Below, in pieces: positions 14,725-24,010 of a stretch of DNA of 64,000 nt. The notes under the pieces are model-generated. The model was not told where the DNA came from, did not search any database, and saw nothing but the letters and a program-made list of their open reading frames with translations. The position numbers and the translations under genes were made by a program. Position 1 is the stretch's first letter, and the number at the start of each line of letters is the position of its first letter. Source of the stretch: Hymenobacter sublimis (lineage in GTDB: Bacteria > Bacteroidota > Bacteroidia > Cytophagales > Hymenobacteraceae); the NCBI RefSeq assembly GCF_023101345.1, contig NZ_CP095848.1, positions 371,501-435,500 on the forward strand, written 5' to 3'.

Positions 14725-17700
14725 TTAGAAGGCAACGTTTATACCGCCCGTGAACACTCGCTGTTGGGGGTTACTGTTATAGTCAACACCAATTTGAGTG
14801 TTGGTGGTGAAGTTGGTGTTCACCTCTGGATCTACTCCTTTGTACTTAGTAAAGGTGGCCACGTTCTGGGCTTGTACGAAGATGCGTACTCGGCTCAGGT
14901 TAATGGGGGTAATAAAACGGGTAGGAATGCTGTAGCCCAACGTGATATTTTGCAGACGAACAAAGTCACCGCTTTCCACAAAACGCGTCGAAGCGTTGTT
15001 GTCTTGATTTACGAAAGCGCTGGTGCCGGACGCAATGCGCGGCGTCTGTCCATCACCTGGGTTTTCTGGCGACTGCCAACGGCCTAAGATCTCGGTACCA
15101 TTGTTTAAGAAGTCGGTGCGCAGCAATTGCTGACGCGTTACGTTCATGATTTTGTTACCAAAATTGTAGCGGAAGAACACGTCCAGGTCAAAACCCATGT
15201 ACGATACGGTGTTACCGAATCCCCCAAATATTTTTGGGTTGGTCTGCCCCAGAATTTTCTTATCTGCAACTGTCAGTGTTCTCTCATTAGCCGCCACGAG
15301 GGCGGCACCCGGATTAGCTGCATCATAGAGGTAATAGCGACCTTGGGTGGCACCCGAAGCGGCCGTGCTACCTTGCACTAGCGTTGCCCCATCAGCTTTG
15401 CGGTAGATTGGGTTACCGTTGGCTTGGTTTACCCCAACATATTCGAAACCGAATAGAGCGCCGATTGATTCGCCTACGCGCGTAATGTTGTAAGTCTCAA
15501 TGATATCCTCGTTATTATTGAGGGCCGTGATTTCATTTTTATTAGTGGACAAGTTAAAGTTGGTTGTCCAGCTAAAATTATCCTTGCGAATATTTTCCGT
15601 CGTTAGGGTAAACTCTAAACCTCTGTTATACAGGGAGCCGATGTTATCGCTGTAGCGGTTGTTGGGTACCCCAATCGACAATGGCGTCCGCACGCCTAGA
15701 ATCAGGTCGTCAACGTTATTCTTGTAGTAGTCAACGGTGAAGTTCACCCGTCCACCAAAGAAACCTAAGTCAACACCGAAGTCGGTTTTCTTTGACGTCT
15801 CCCATTTCAACTGATCATTGCCGAAACGACCGTAGGCAATACCAGCTTGCGAGGCGTACTGTGCCGGCGAGTAAGCGCCTACGTAAGGGAAGTTGCCGAT
15901 GTCAACGTTACCTACCCGGGCATACGACGCCCGCAGTTTGAAATCCGTCAGTGTGCTCGACAGGCCTAGGCCTTTGAAAAAGGGTTCCTCCGAAATACGC
16001 CAGCCGATAGAACCGCCTGGGAACAAGCCTCGGCGGTTGGCAGCCGGTAGGGAAGACAAGGCGTCTGAACGGAGCGTAAAGCTTAACAGATACCGATCTT
16101 TGAGTGAGTAGTTTAAACGGCCGAAGTACGACTGCAGTCCATTCTCCTGGAAATCACCACCAAGGCTAGGAGTAGCCAGCGTAGAGCTAATGATGCCATT
16201 TTCACCCAACGTACGGTCTGAAATACCCGTACCGTTGGCAGAGAAATAAGAGGTAGTGGTCTTTTGATATTCAGCACCTACTACCGCATTGATTTTGTGG
16301 TTTTCGCCGATGACATTGCTGTAAGTGGCCGTATTAACCCAGTTCCAGCGGATGCTAGGACCGAACAGTTGATATACTGAGCCATTAACGCCCCGCCCGT
16401 CGCCTTGGCGCGGATCTAGGTACTGGAAGTCATCCTGCAACTGAGAGTCGGTGCTCAGCGTGGTGCGCAACCGTACGTTCTTCACGGGCTCCACTTCCAA
16501 GTAGCCACTACCCAGAATGCGGTAACTGACGGAGCGGTATATGTTATTCTCCAGCGGGAAAATAATGTTTGGGTAGTTAAAAGCAATACCGGAAGTATTG
16601 TTACCCTGGCCGATAATACCCGCGGCATTCACATAAGCGGTACCATCAGGATTGCGGGCTGGCACGTTCGGGAAAAGAGCCAAGGCCCCGGCTACGTTGC
16701 CAGAAAGACCATTTACGCTTGTGTTCAAGCCGAAAGTACGAGTACGAGTTAGACCTAAGCTAAGGCCCACACGCAGCCACTTCTTTACCTCCGTATCAAT
16801 GTTAGAGCGGAAGCTCAGACGCTGTAATTCGTTGCTCTTAATTACTCCTTTTTGATCGGTAAAACCGCCCGAAAAGTAGTAGTTAGTCTTTGCCGAAGCG
16901 CCTGATACTGAGACTACGTGGTTTTGTTGGAAGCCCGTGCGAAAGATTTCGTCTTGCCAATCCGTTTCTACCAAATTACCATTCTCAAATAAAGGGGCTG
17001 CAATAGTTCCAGCACCACCAGCATTACGGTCCTTCTCGTTACTGATAGTGATGAAATCCTGGGCACCGAGTACGTCGTAACGCTTCAGTGTTCTAGCAAC
17101 ACCCAAGTAGGTATCGTAGGTAACTACCGCTTTGCCTTCACGGCCGCGCTTAGTAGTAATCAGGATTACCCCGTTGGCAGCACGCGAGCCATAAATTGCA
17201 GTAGCTGAGCCGTCCTTCAGAACCTCATAAGATTCAATATCCGAAGGGTTAATATCAGCCAAAGGGTTTGAGCCGTTAGCAAAGGCGCTAGTATTACCCG
17301 TGAAAATCGGCTGACCATCCACAACAACCAGCGGATATGAACCCGAGGAAATAGAGTTGGTTCCTCGAATTTGGATGCGAGGCTGTTGCCCAAGCAAGCC
17401 CGAAGGAGTCTGTACGTTAACACCGGCTGAGCGCCCCGCCAACTGCTGAGCAAAGCTGGGGGTAGCCAAGTTGGCAATAGCCTCACCTTGTACTGTGGTG
17501 ATAGAGCCCGTTAAATCACGGCGCTCCTGCGTGCCATAGCCCGTAACTACTACCTCGCTCAGAGCTTTCGTGTCAGAGGCCAGACCAATGTTTAGGGAGT
17601 TGTCAGATCCAATGGCCCGTTCCAGGGGGACGTAACCAACGGAGGAGAAAACTAGTGTGCCACCATCCGCGGGTACCGTAAGTGTATACGTACCATCAGA

Positions 17701-17868
17701 GTTAGTAGAAACACCATTTGTGGTGCCTTTAACTAAAACTGTTACTCCCGGCAGACCTTCGCCAGTAGAGCGGTCTGTAACTCGACCAGATAGGCTCCGG
17801 GTTTGAGCTACCCCCTGCACAACAACCAGTGCAGCCAGAGGGATACCCATGAGTAATGATTTTCTCAT
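14725..17868 (-). CDS. SusC/RagA family TonB-linked outer-membrane transporter (pair 1)
   Basis: The 1047-residue protein has a signal peptide, a carboxypeptidase-regulatory-like domain (RSLSGRVTDRSTGEGLPGVTVLVKG is split across residues 23-47), a TonB-box region (LSEVVVTGYGTQERRDLTGS), the plug with IYGSRAANGVILITTKRG, and a beta-barrel ending in GGINVAF. It imports large nutrients across the outer membrane with TonB energy. It pairs with the SusD gene 21 bp downstream. The 480-bp AT-rich leader upstream may carry regulation. No sigma/anti-sigma or hybrid sensor gene is nearby, so this is an orphan pair. Confidence 0.97.
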   Translation of the reverse strand: MRKSLLMGIPLAALVVVQGVAQTRSLSGRVTDRSTGEGLPGVTVLVKGTTNGVSTNSDGTYTLTVPADGGTLVFSSVGYVPLERAIGSDNSLNIGLASDTKALSEVVVTGYGTQERRDLTGSITTVQGEAIANLATPSFAQQLAGRSAGVNVQTPSGLLGQQPRIQIRGTNSISSGSYPLVVVDGQPIFTGNTSAFANGSNPLADINPSDIESYEVLKDGSATAIYGSRAANGVILITTKRGREGKAVVTYDTYLGVARTLKRYDVLGAQDFITISNEKDRNAGGAGTIAAPLFENGNLVETDWQDEIFRTGFQQNHVVSVSGASAKTNYYFSGGFTDQKGVIKSNELQRLSFRSNIDTEVKKWLRVGLSLGLTRTRTFGLNTSVNGLSGNVAGALALFPNVPARNPDGTAYVNAAGIIGQGNNTSGIAFNYPNIIFPLENNIYRSVSYRILGSGYLEVEPVKNVRLRTTLSTDSQLQDDFQYLDPRQGDGRGVNGSVYQLFGPSIRWNWVNTATYSNVIGENHKINAVVGAEYQKTTTSYFSANGTGISDRTLGENGIISSTLATPSLGGDFQENGLQSYFGRLNYSLKDRYLLSFTLRSDALSSLPAANRRGLFPGGSIGWRISEEPFFKGLGLSSTLTDFKLRASYARVGNVDIGNFPYVGAYSPAQYASQAGIAYGRFGNDQLKWETSKKTDFGVDLGFFGGRVNFTVDYYKNNVDDLILGVRTPLSIGVPNNRYSDNIGSLYNRGLEFTLTTENIRKDNFSWTTNFNLSTNKNEITALNNNEDIIETYNITRVGESIGALFGFEYVGVNQANGNPIYRKADGATLVQGSTAASGATQGRYYLYDAANPGAALVAANERTLTVADKKILGQTNPKIFGGFGNTVSYMGFDLDVFFRYNFGNKIMNVTRQQLLRTDFLNNGTEILGRWQSPENPGDGQTPRIASGTSAFVNQDNNASTRFVESGDFVRLQNITLGYSIPTRFITPINLSRVRIFVQAQNVATFTKYKGVDPEVNTNFTTNTQIGVDYNSNPQQRVFTGGINVAF

Positions 17869-18349
17869 TGAAAGTGGAGTGTTTGAGTGACTATTGCAAT
17901 GAAGTAAACATTGCGTCTATGTGTCGATAAAAATAGGGTGCTATTGTTAATATTTATGCATCCAACCCAATCTTACTTTATATAATTTAGGGTGATTATT
18001 AAAATAGTTATAAATATGAATCGTTCTTTGACAATTTCTTTTGAAGCAAAGAAAATGCGCGAACGACATGTTATAACTAATTCAAACATGGATGGTCTGT
18101 GATTTTAAAATCATGCTAAATAGTGTATAATTAGAATAGTTATAAAATTAGTGTTTTAAAAAATTGTACATATTGAATCACGCAAAACAGTTACTAGCAC
18201 AAAAACCTTAGTAGCTCATTTGGTTCAGCAGTAGTAATCGAGTTACAGCTTCAGTCCAAGGCGTAACTATGAACTGTGAGCGGTTGAAAACTATGAAACA
18301 CATAAACTTTCCTGCATACAAGTGTAGCTGTTGGTTATTCTCTACAGCA
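17869..18349. other. AT-rich leader upstream of SusC pair 1 with spaced 9-bp motifs
   Basis: This 481-bp region is markedly more AT-rich than its surroundings. TAGTTATAA occurs at 18005-18013 and 18137-18145 on the plus strand and as its reverse complement at 18071-18079, each 66 bp apart. The two plus copies extend to the 12-mer AATAGTTATAAA. A small hairpin (TTTCTTT ... AAAGAAA) lies around 18036-18056. No open frame or clear promoter is visible. It probably holds the susC promoter; the motifs may be regulator sites or chance in AT-rich DNA. Confidence 0.45.
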
Positions 18350-19036
18350 CTACCGCAACTCCTTTTTAAACTCCTCCGCCCAATGGTCGGCTAGGCGGGT
18401 GGGCTCCGGGAGTTTATAGCCGCGCAGGCAGGCCAGCGTGAGGCGGGTAGAGGTGGCTTGGTCGCAGCGGTGGCCAGGGCTCACGAAGAGCGGATTCACC
18501 TTGTCCTTGGAACGAATTACTTCCCCTAGTAGCTCCCCACCTTTCTCGGTGAGGGGGGTGATGCTACCCTTCGTCAGAGCAGGTTCTTGGTAAGTGCCAG
18601 TGAGCCGCTGTTTGGCTACTCCAAACGTGGGAACATCGAGCAGCACACCTAAGTGGGCAGCTATGCCCACGCGGCGCGGATGCGCAATGCCATGACCATC
18701 TACCATAATTACGTCGGGCTTCCGTTGGAGCTTGTCGTAGGCTAGTAACAGGTTAGGAGCTTCCCGGAAAGCCAGCAAGCCCGGAATGTAAGGCAACGTA
18801 ACCGGGCTAGTGTGGTACACTTTCTCTACAATTTCCAGGGTAGGAAACCGCAACACCACAAAAACAGATAATACAGTTTCCGGCGTGGGGAAAGAGGAGT
18901 CGCAGCCGGCAATGAGCTGGGGCTCTTGGGGGAGCGGTTGCAGGCGAACCTGGGTGCGCAGCTCATCCTGCTGGCGCGTAAGGTCGCGGACGATAATGGG
19001 GTCGGCGGGTGGGCCGGGCGGGCGGTAATAGGCCAT
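18350..19036 (-). CDS. nfi: Endonuclease V (deoxyinosine 3' endonuclease)
   Basis: The 228-residue protein matches endonuclease V, which cuts DNA (or RNA) one base 3' of deoxyinosine for repair. Diagnostic segments are IAGCDSSFP (first catalytic Asp), LPYIPGLLAFREAPNLL (substrate wedge PYIP and catalytic Glu), and VDGHGIAHPRRVGIAAHLGV (catalytic Asp with the His-rich loop). SPGHRCDQATS lies near the C-terminus. The length is normal. It stands alone, with divergent genes on one side and the AT-rich leader on the other. Confidence 0.95.
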   Translation of the reverse strand: MAYYRPPGPPADPIIVRDLTRQQDELRTQVRLQPLPQEPQLIAGCDSSFPTPETVLSVFVVLRFPTLEIVEKVYHTSPVTLPYIPGLLAFREAPNLLLAYDKLQRKPDVIMVDGHGIAHPRRVGIAAHLGVLLDVPTFGVAKQRLTGTYQEPALTKGSITPLTEKGGELLGEVIRSKDKVNPLFVSPGHRCDQATSTRLTLACLRGYKLPEPTRLADHWAEEFKKELR

Positions 19037-19161
19037 CAGGAGAAGGGCAAGGTGAAGATTACTTGTACTAGCCCAGTGCTGGTGGGGTTGTAGGCTGGCC
19101 GGTGAGGGGCTACAACCCGCGTGGGCTCGGTACGTTAGTTTACCAACTATTCTTCCCTATT

Positions 19162-19731
19162 ATGTCTAAAGCTGAGCAACCTGCCCACACTGGCAGCGGC
19201 CCGTTTTTCGAGCGTCGCTACTGGGTTGATGTGCAGCACCCGCGCCAACCGGCGACCGAGTTGCTGCAACACATCAAGTACCACCTACCCGAATACTCAC
19301 CCGATTTGCTGGCCGATTTCGAGAAAAAGCAGGGCGCGGCTGGTAATCTGCAAGTAGGCGACGAATTCCGGATCAAGATTCTGGGCCCCTGGAACGGAGA
19401 GGTACGCGTGACGGAAATTGGCTCGGATTATTTTGAGTTGACTACCCTGGAAAACCACCCGGAAGCCGGTAAAATCTGCTTTTCGTTGCGACCCCACGAA
19501 GGGCTACCCGACACGCTGCGGTTTGAGATTCACTCCCGGGCCCGCTCCCGCGACGGGCTGGTAGCCCTGACCTACGACACGCTGGGCATTGGGCGGAAAG
19601 TGCAGCAGCAGACCTGGGAAACATTTTGCCAGCGCGTAGCCGAGCACAGCGGCGGCCTGCAGCTGGTGCCGGTGCAGGTTGAAACCATCAAGCAGGGTAG
19701 TGCCGGAACCCACGTCAGCCACGATGCCTAA
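19162..19731 (+). CDS. DUF1990-like protein, first of overlapping pair
   Basis: The 189-residue protein contains FFERRYWVDVQHPRQPATELLQHI at the N-terminus, VGDEFRIKILGPWNGEVRVTEI in the middle and LRFEIHSRARSRDGLVAL followed by WETFCQRVAEHSGG at the C-terminus. This resembles DUF1990/START-like hydrophobic-pocket proteins, but my family call is not firm. It overlaps the next gene by 8 bp, so the two are translationally coupled. The start at 19162 (MSKAEQPAH) is used rather than 19102 because the upstream residues look non-conserved. The function is unknown. Confidence 0.7.
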   Translation: MSKAEQPAHTGSGPFFERRYWVDVQHPRQPATELLQHIKYHLPEYSPDLLADFEKKQGAAGNLQVGDEFRIKILGPWNGEVRVTEIGSDYFELTTLENHPEAGKICFSLRPHEGLPDTLRFEIHSRARSRDGLVALTYDTLGIGRKVQQQTWETFCQRVAEHSGGLQLVPVQVETIKQGSAGTHVSHDA

Positions 19732-20449
19732 GCTACCGCCGCATGAGCTGCAGAAAACTCGGCTGGCGGCCTACACCCAGGCGAACTACAACTTTGACTT
19801 AACGCGCACGGCCGAGTACACCCCCGAGAATGGTTGGCGCGTGGATGACTACGAAACGGAGCTACCCTTGGAGGCGCCCGGCCCACCCGATGCGCACGGT
19901 TCTTGGGCCGCCGCCCGGGAAGTACTGCGCAACTATACCTTTCCGCCGCCCGACCTGATTACCGGCATTTTCCTGCCCGACCAGCCCCTGGAGCAGCGCG
20001 TGATGGTGTTGCGGGGGCGGTTTCTGCTGTTCACTTTCTGGTTTGGGGTGCGCATCGGGGGCGTGACCGACGAGGTGCGTACGCTCCCAGACGGGCAGCA
20101 GGAACACGTGTGGGGCTATAATTACCGCACCTTAGAAGGACATTTTGAGCGGGGCCAAATCGACTTTACCATTCATAAAAACCTCACCACGGGCCGGGTC
20201 CGGTTTCACATCCACGCGTTTTCCCAAACGGGCCGCATTAGTAACCCGTTTTACTGGTTGGGATTCAAGCTGTTTGGGCGACGGCTGCAGCGCAAGTTCT
20301 CCACGGAGTCGTTGAAGCGGATGCAGGCGCAGGTGACGGAAATGCTGCGCAAGGGCTGGCGGGCCCCAGCCGCGCAGGCTGGCCCGCCGGTGCAGTCCGT
20401 ATCTAGTCAGCCCAGCGCCCAGGAGCAGCTTCGCAAGGCCGGAGGGTAA
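19724..20449 (+). CDS. DUF1990-like protein, second of overlapping pair
   Basis: The 241-residue protein shows typical DUF1990 segments: YTPENGWRVDDYETELP, WAAAREVLRNYTFPPPDLITGIF, WFGVRIGGVTDEVRTLPDG, WGYNYRTLEGHFERGQIDFTIHK and VRFHIHAFSQTGRISNPFYW. These proteins are thought to have a lipid- or small-molecule-binding pocket, with no proven role. It starts inside the upstream gene (8-bp overlap), and its stop lies 9 bp from the convergent transporter gene. The C-terminal 30 residues are low-complexity (Ala/Pro/Gln-rich) and probably disordered. Confidence 0.8.
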   Translation: MPKLPPHELQKTRLAAYTQANYNFDLTRTAEYTPENGWRVDDYETELPLEAPGPPDAHGSWAAAREVLRNYTFPPPDLITGIFLPDQPLEQRVMVLRGRFLLFTFWFGVRIGGVTDEVRTLPDGQQEHVWGYNYRTLEGHFERGQIDFTIHKNLTTGRVRFHIHAFSQTGRISNPFYWLGFKLFGRRLQRKFSTESLKRMQAQVTEMLRKGWRAPAAQAGPPVQSVSSQPSAQEQLRKAGG

Positions 20450-20458
20450 CCCGAGCGG

Positions 20459-21400
20459 CTACAGGCGGCTGTACAGCACAATGCCTACTACCACCAGGCC
20501 CATTCCAACCCAACTGATAACTGGCGGCAATGGGGCCCCAAGCAAGGTGACTTCCAGGGTTACAGTAGCCAACAGCTCCACGGTTTGGGTTGCTTCCACG
20601 GCTCCAAGGTGGGTGGCGTTGTGGCCTACCAGCGCCAAGGCGTAGTAAAATAGCCCCGTGGCCAGCACGCCCGCTAGCAGCGCCACCACAAAGGTATAAC
20701 CCCACTGCTGGGGGGTAGGGCCGGGGCCACTCAGGCTGCCCCAGATGCTCAGGAGCGCCCAGAAGGGCAAGCTACCCAGGGTAAGGCCCAGCACCATTTG
20801 CGCGGCGGAAATCCGGGCGCCCGTTGTTTCCAAGTACACCAGCACCTTGCGGTTGGCCAAGGGGTAGAGAACAGTAGACAGCACCACCAGCGCAAAGCCC
20901 AGTAGCGCCCGGCCCGAGAACCCCTCCACTAGGTTAGGCACCTGCATCAAGAGTACCCCTATCACTACCAGCCCGGCCATCCGCATGGCCGGGAAGTTGA
21001 GTGCAGCCCGGTGGTCAGTGTAAATGACGGGCGTAAGTAGCAGGCCTGAAAGCAGCACGAGCTGAAAGGAACCCGCTATCAGCCAGGCCGGGCTAAACTG
21101 CGCCGCCACAGCAATGAGGGAGTAGAAGACACCGATACCCACGCTCCCCCAGAGCACCCATATCCGCCAGGAGCCCCGCCAGAACAGCCAGAACGGACCC
21201 CACTCCCGGCGCACCAGCAGCCACCCCACCAGCAGCAAGGCCGTGTAAGCGTAGCGGAGCACCGCCGTCCAGACCCACGGACCACCGGTAGTGGCCATGA
21301 GGCGGTTAAGCAAGAAGGTAGATGAAAACAGCACCGCTCCCAGCGTTGCCAGTAGCATAGCGCGGTAGGGGAGGGCAGCAGCGGGAGGCGAGGAACTCAT
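20459..21400 (-). CDS. EmrE-type multidrug resistance efflux transporter family protein
   Basis: The 313-residue integral membrane protein has about ten hydrophobic helices, starting MLLATLGAVLFSSTFLLNRLMA and ending ISWVGMGLVVVGIVLYSRL. The layout fits the drug/metabolite transporter superfamily, and the sequence GGPWVWTAVLRYAYTALLL resembles the multidrug-resistance efflux (EmrE-like) group with ten helices. The transported compound is not predictable. It converges with the DUF1990 pair at only 9 bp and has no obvious terminator between. The cytochrome gene lies upstream on the same strand, 41 bp away. Confidence 0.85.
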   Translation of the reverse strand: MSSSPPAAALPYRAMLLATLGAVLFSSTFLLNRLMATTGGPWVWTAVLRYAYTALLLVGWLLVRREWGPFWLFWRGSWRIWVLWGSVGIGVFYSLIAVAAQFSPAWLIAGSFQLVLLSGLLLTPVIYTDHRAALNFPAMRMAGLVVIGVLLMQVPNLVEGFSGRALLGFALVVLSTVLYPLANRKVLVYLETTGARISAAQMVLGLTLGSLPFWALLSIWGSLSGPGPTPQQWGYTFVVALLAGVLATGLFYYALALVGHNATHLGAVEATQTVELLATVTLEVTLLGAPLPPVISWVGMGLVVVGIVLYSRL

Positions 21401-21441
21401 ACGTGAGAAACGGCTTGCGGCCGCTGCCGCAAGGTAGCGCC

Positions 21442-22116
21442 CTACGCTTGCTCCGCGGGGCTGCCCCCATGAATCATATCCGAAACGATGCCCCGGTTCT
21501 TGGTCAGCTCGGCGTAAACAACTCCCGCTAGGTGGCCGGCGGTAAAAGCCAGCACGAGGTACATCGTGATGTTGTGCACTTCTTCCGTGGTGTGCTCAAT
21601 CCGGTGGAGGACTTCTACGTCGTCGGCGTACAGCAGCACCAGCCCGGTTACTACCATCACGACCAGCATCAGGTAGAAGGCGAGGTAGGAATATTTCACC
21701 AGCAGGGAGTGGCGAGAGTCTTGCAACTCGGGGCCGCGCTGCTGGAAAACGCGGCGCGCTACGGCTAGCTTCACGCCGAAGCGCTGCCCGCCCTTCTGCA
21801 CCACTTCCACCACTATGCGCAGCACCAGCAACACCGTAAGGGCCACACCTAGCCCAATGTGCCAGTCCCAGATGCGGTGCGACACGATGCGCGTCAGGCC
21901 CCGCACCTGCTCCCGCGAAAACGTAACGCCTTCTGCGGCCAGCACCTTCTGAAACTCCGAGCCTACCGTCTTCATCTGCACAATAACGAACAGAAACAGG
22001 ATGGTGAGCAGCAGGCCACTGACAACGGCGGTGTTGGCCCAATGCCAGAGGCGCAGGCCCAAGGAGTTGCGTTTCGGGCCCGTAGCTAGTGGGGCTTGTT
22101 CGGTTTGCGGAGTCAT
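21442..22116 (-). CDS. Cytochrome b561-type (cytochrome b/b6 domain) membrane protein
   Basis: The 224-residue protein has four or five membrane helices with His residues placed as b-type heme ligands: RLWHWANTAVV, WDWHIGLGVALTV, EEVHNITMYLVL and FTAGHLAGVVYAEL. This matches the cytochrome b561 / Ni-Fe-hydrogenase cytochrome b family, which passes electrons between the quinone pool and a partner. No partner oxidoreductase is adjacent. The start at 22116 (MTPQTEQAP) is chosen because the 22 upstream residues are unlike the family. It lies opposite the alcohol dehydrogenase gene. Confidence 0.88.
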   Translation of the reverse strand: MTPQTEQAPLATGPKRNSLGLRLWHWANTAVVSGLLLTILFLFVIVQMKTVGSEFQKVLAAEGVTFSREQVRGLTRIVSHRIWDWHIGLGVALTVLLVLRIVVEVVQKGGQRFGVKLAVARRVFQQRGPELQDSRHSLLVKYSYLAFYLMLVVMVVTGLVLLYADDVEVLHRIEHTTEEVHNITMYLVLAFTAGHLAGVVYAELTKNRGIVSDMIHGGSPAEQA

Positions 22117-22249
22117 GGAGCAGTAAAAGAGGGCGGATAGTAGGTTCCGTAAGGTAGCGCTTGCCAACAGCTTCTTAAACAATCAGCCCCTGAAACCGTT
22201 GTTGCGGTTCGTTCTCGCGTCTTAATCCTCTACAACCAACCCTTCTCTT

Positions 22250-23290
22250 ATGGCAGAAGCAAAAGGCTATGCTGCTCCGGCAGTAAATGCTCCCCTCGTC
22301 CCCTTTGATTTTCAGCGCCGCGAGGTTGGCGCCCACGATGTGCGCATCGAAATCCTGTTCTGCGGCGTCTGCCACTCTGATCTGCACCAGGTGCGCGACG
22401 AGTGGGGCGGCTCAGTATTCCCCATGGTGCCCGGCCACGAAATTGTGGGCCGCGTGACCGAGGTAGGCGCCCACGTGAAAGGCTTTAAAGCCGGCGACCT
22501 GGCCGGCGTAGGCTGTATGGTCAACTCCTGCCAGCACTGCCCCGAGTGCAACCAAGGCCTAGAGCAGTACTGCGACGAAGGCTTCGTGGGTACCTACGGC
22601 GCTACTGACCGCGACGGCACGGTAACCTACGGCGGCTACTCCAACAGCATTGTAGTGACGGAAAAATTCGTGCTGCACGTATCCGAAAAGCTGGATTTGG
22701 CCCGCGTGGCCCCGTTGCTGTGCGCCGGCATTACCACCTGGTCGCCGCTGCGCCAGTGGAATGCCAAAGCCGGCGACCGGGTAGCGGTAATGGGCCTGGG
22801 CGGCCTGGGCCACATGGCCGTAAAATTCGCCGCCGCCATGGGCTGCGAGGTAACCGTGTTCAGCACCTCGCCTAACAAGGAAGCCGATGCCAAAGCCCTG
22901 GGCGCCCACAAGTTTGTGGTAACCAAGGATAAGGAGTCGATGAAATCCGTGTCGAATTACTTCGACCTGATCATCAACACCGTATCGGCACCTATGGATT
23001 TGGCCCCTTACATCAACACCCTGCGCGTGGATGGCACCATGGTGCTGCTAGGCGTACCGCCAGAAGCGCCTCAACTGCATGCCTTCAACCTCATTGCCAA
23101 GCGCCGCCGCATTGCCGGCTCCCTAATTGGTGGCATTCAGGAAACGCAGGAAATGCTGGATTTTTGCGCCGAACACAACGTCATGAGCGACATTGAGCTC
23201 ATCCGTATGGACTACATCAACGAGGCTTACGAGCGGATGCTTAAGTCCGATGTGAAGTACCGCTTCGTGCTGGATTTGGCGACTATCTAG
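22250..23290 (+). CDS. NAD(P)-dependent zinc alcohol dehydrogenase
   Basis: The 346-residue protein is a medium-chain zinc alcohol dehydrogenase of the cinnamyl-alcohol/YahK type, reducing aldehydes to alcohols. The catalytic zinc ligands are Cys41 in CGVCHSDLHQ and His in PGHEIVG. The structural zinc is held by the cluster CQHCPECNQGLEQYC. The coenzyme motif is GLGGLGHMAVKFA near residue 185. The length is standard. It is read divergently from the cytochrome b561 gene with a 133-bp gap and ends at a bidirectional terminator. Broad aldehyde detoxification is the usual role. Confidence 0.94.
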   Translation: MAEAKGYAAPAVNAPLVPFDFQRREVGAHDVRIEILFCGVCHSDLHQVRDEWGGSVFPMVPGHEIVGRVTEVGAHVKGFKAGDLAGVGCMVNSCQHCPECNQGLEQYCDEGFVGTYGATDRDGTVTYGGYSNSIVVTEKFVLHVSEKLDLARVAPLLCAGITTWSPLRQWNAKAGDRVAVMGLGGLGHMAVKFAAAMGCEVTVFSTSPNKEADAKALGAHKFVVTKDKESMKSVSNYFDLIINTVSAPMDLAPYINTLRVDGTMVLLGVPPEAPQLHAFNLIAKRRRIAGSLIGGIQETQEMLDFCAEHNVMSDIELIRMDYINEAYERMLKSDVKYRFVLDLATI

Positions 23291-23307
23291 TTGACATGAG
23301 CTAGAAT

Positions 23308-23344
23308 AAAAAAGCCCGGCTGCCATAAGGTAGTCGGGCTTTTT
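23308..23344. terminator. Bidirectional intrinsic terminator
   Basis: The stem AAAAGCCCG... / ...CGGGCTTTTT, with internal GGCTGCC ataa GGTAGT, lies between the converging alcohol dehydrogenase gene and the membrane-protein gene at 23358. Confidence 0.9.
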
Positions 23345-23357
23345 GCTGAAGAATACT

Positions 23358-23975
23358 CTAGCTAGCTGTCGCAAGGTGGTTTTTCAACGAGAAGAGGCGG
23401 CCTAATAGCGTGGCGAGTAAGATTATACTGCTGACTGTGAGCATATTAGAAAGCCAGCTACCCAGTTCATTAAGCGTATAGCCCGCTACAGCGGCCTCAA
23501 TGCGGCCAGACATATCTACGGCGGTAAAGTCTTGTGGAAAAATGATTTCGGTCTGGTAAGAGTCATTAAACTCGATAGGAGCGTAGTGCCATTTGCCACT
23601 GTGTTGGTAAGCTACTTCCAAACCATTTTGACTTTCTGTTTCCAGAACTATTTCCTTGTCAGAAGTTAACAAATACTCTATCCAATCTACCTGCCATGTT
23701 CCTTTAGGGTATTGCCGAAGGAAATACAGCTTGTTCATGTGGTACTCCGGGTTTTTGATTATAACCGAACCAGGCGTAGAAGCCGCTGTACCCGGTGAGC
23801 TTAACAGAAGCTTAATTCCGGTTAGCGGTATGGCCAGTACGATAAGGGTAAGAATAACAGGCCACTTGACCAATAGCCTACGCGGCCTCAAAAGCAATGT
23901 GGCTAGTAGGCCCACGATGAGAAAGTCTGCAGCAATAATCAGAATAGCTAGAGGCGAGTTTAGCTGATACAGCAT
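23358..23975 (-). CDS. Membrane protein of unknown function
   Basis: The 205-residue protein has two hydrophobic helices at the N-terminus (LAILIIAADFLIVGLLATLLL and WPVILTLIVLAIPLTGIKLLL), an extracytoplasmic domain of about 100 residues with many aromatic residues, and one C-terminal helix (LTVSSIILLATLLGRLF). No family is recognised. The codon choice and base composition are more AT-rich than in flanking genes, which could indicate recent acquisition or relaxed selection. The start is taken at the ATG at 23975 rather than a TTG six bases upstream. Confidence 0.7.
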   Translation of the reverse strand: MLYQLNSPLAILIIAADFLIVGLLATLLLRPRRLLVKWPVILTLIVLAIPLTGIKLLLSSPGTAASTPGSVIIKNPEYHMNKLYFLRQYPKGTWQVDWIEYLLTSDKEIVLETESQNGLEVAYQHSGKWHYAPIEFNDSYQTEIIFPQDFTAVDMSGRIEAAVAGYTLNELGSWLSNMLTVSSIILLATLLGRLFSLKNHLATAS

Positions 23976-24010
23976 AAGCAATAATAGGTTTAACAGGTAT
24001 CATCAACGTC

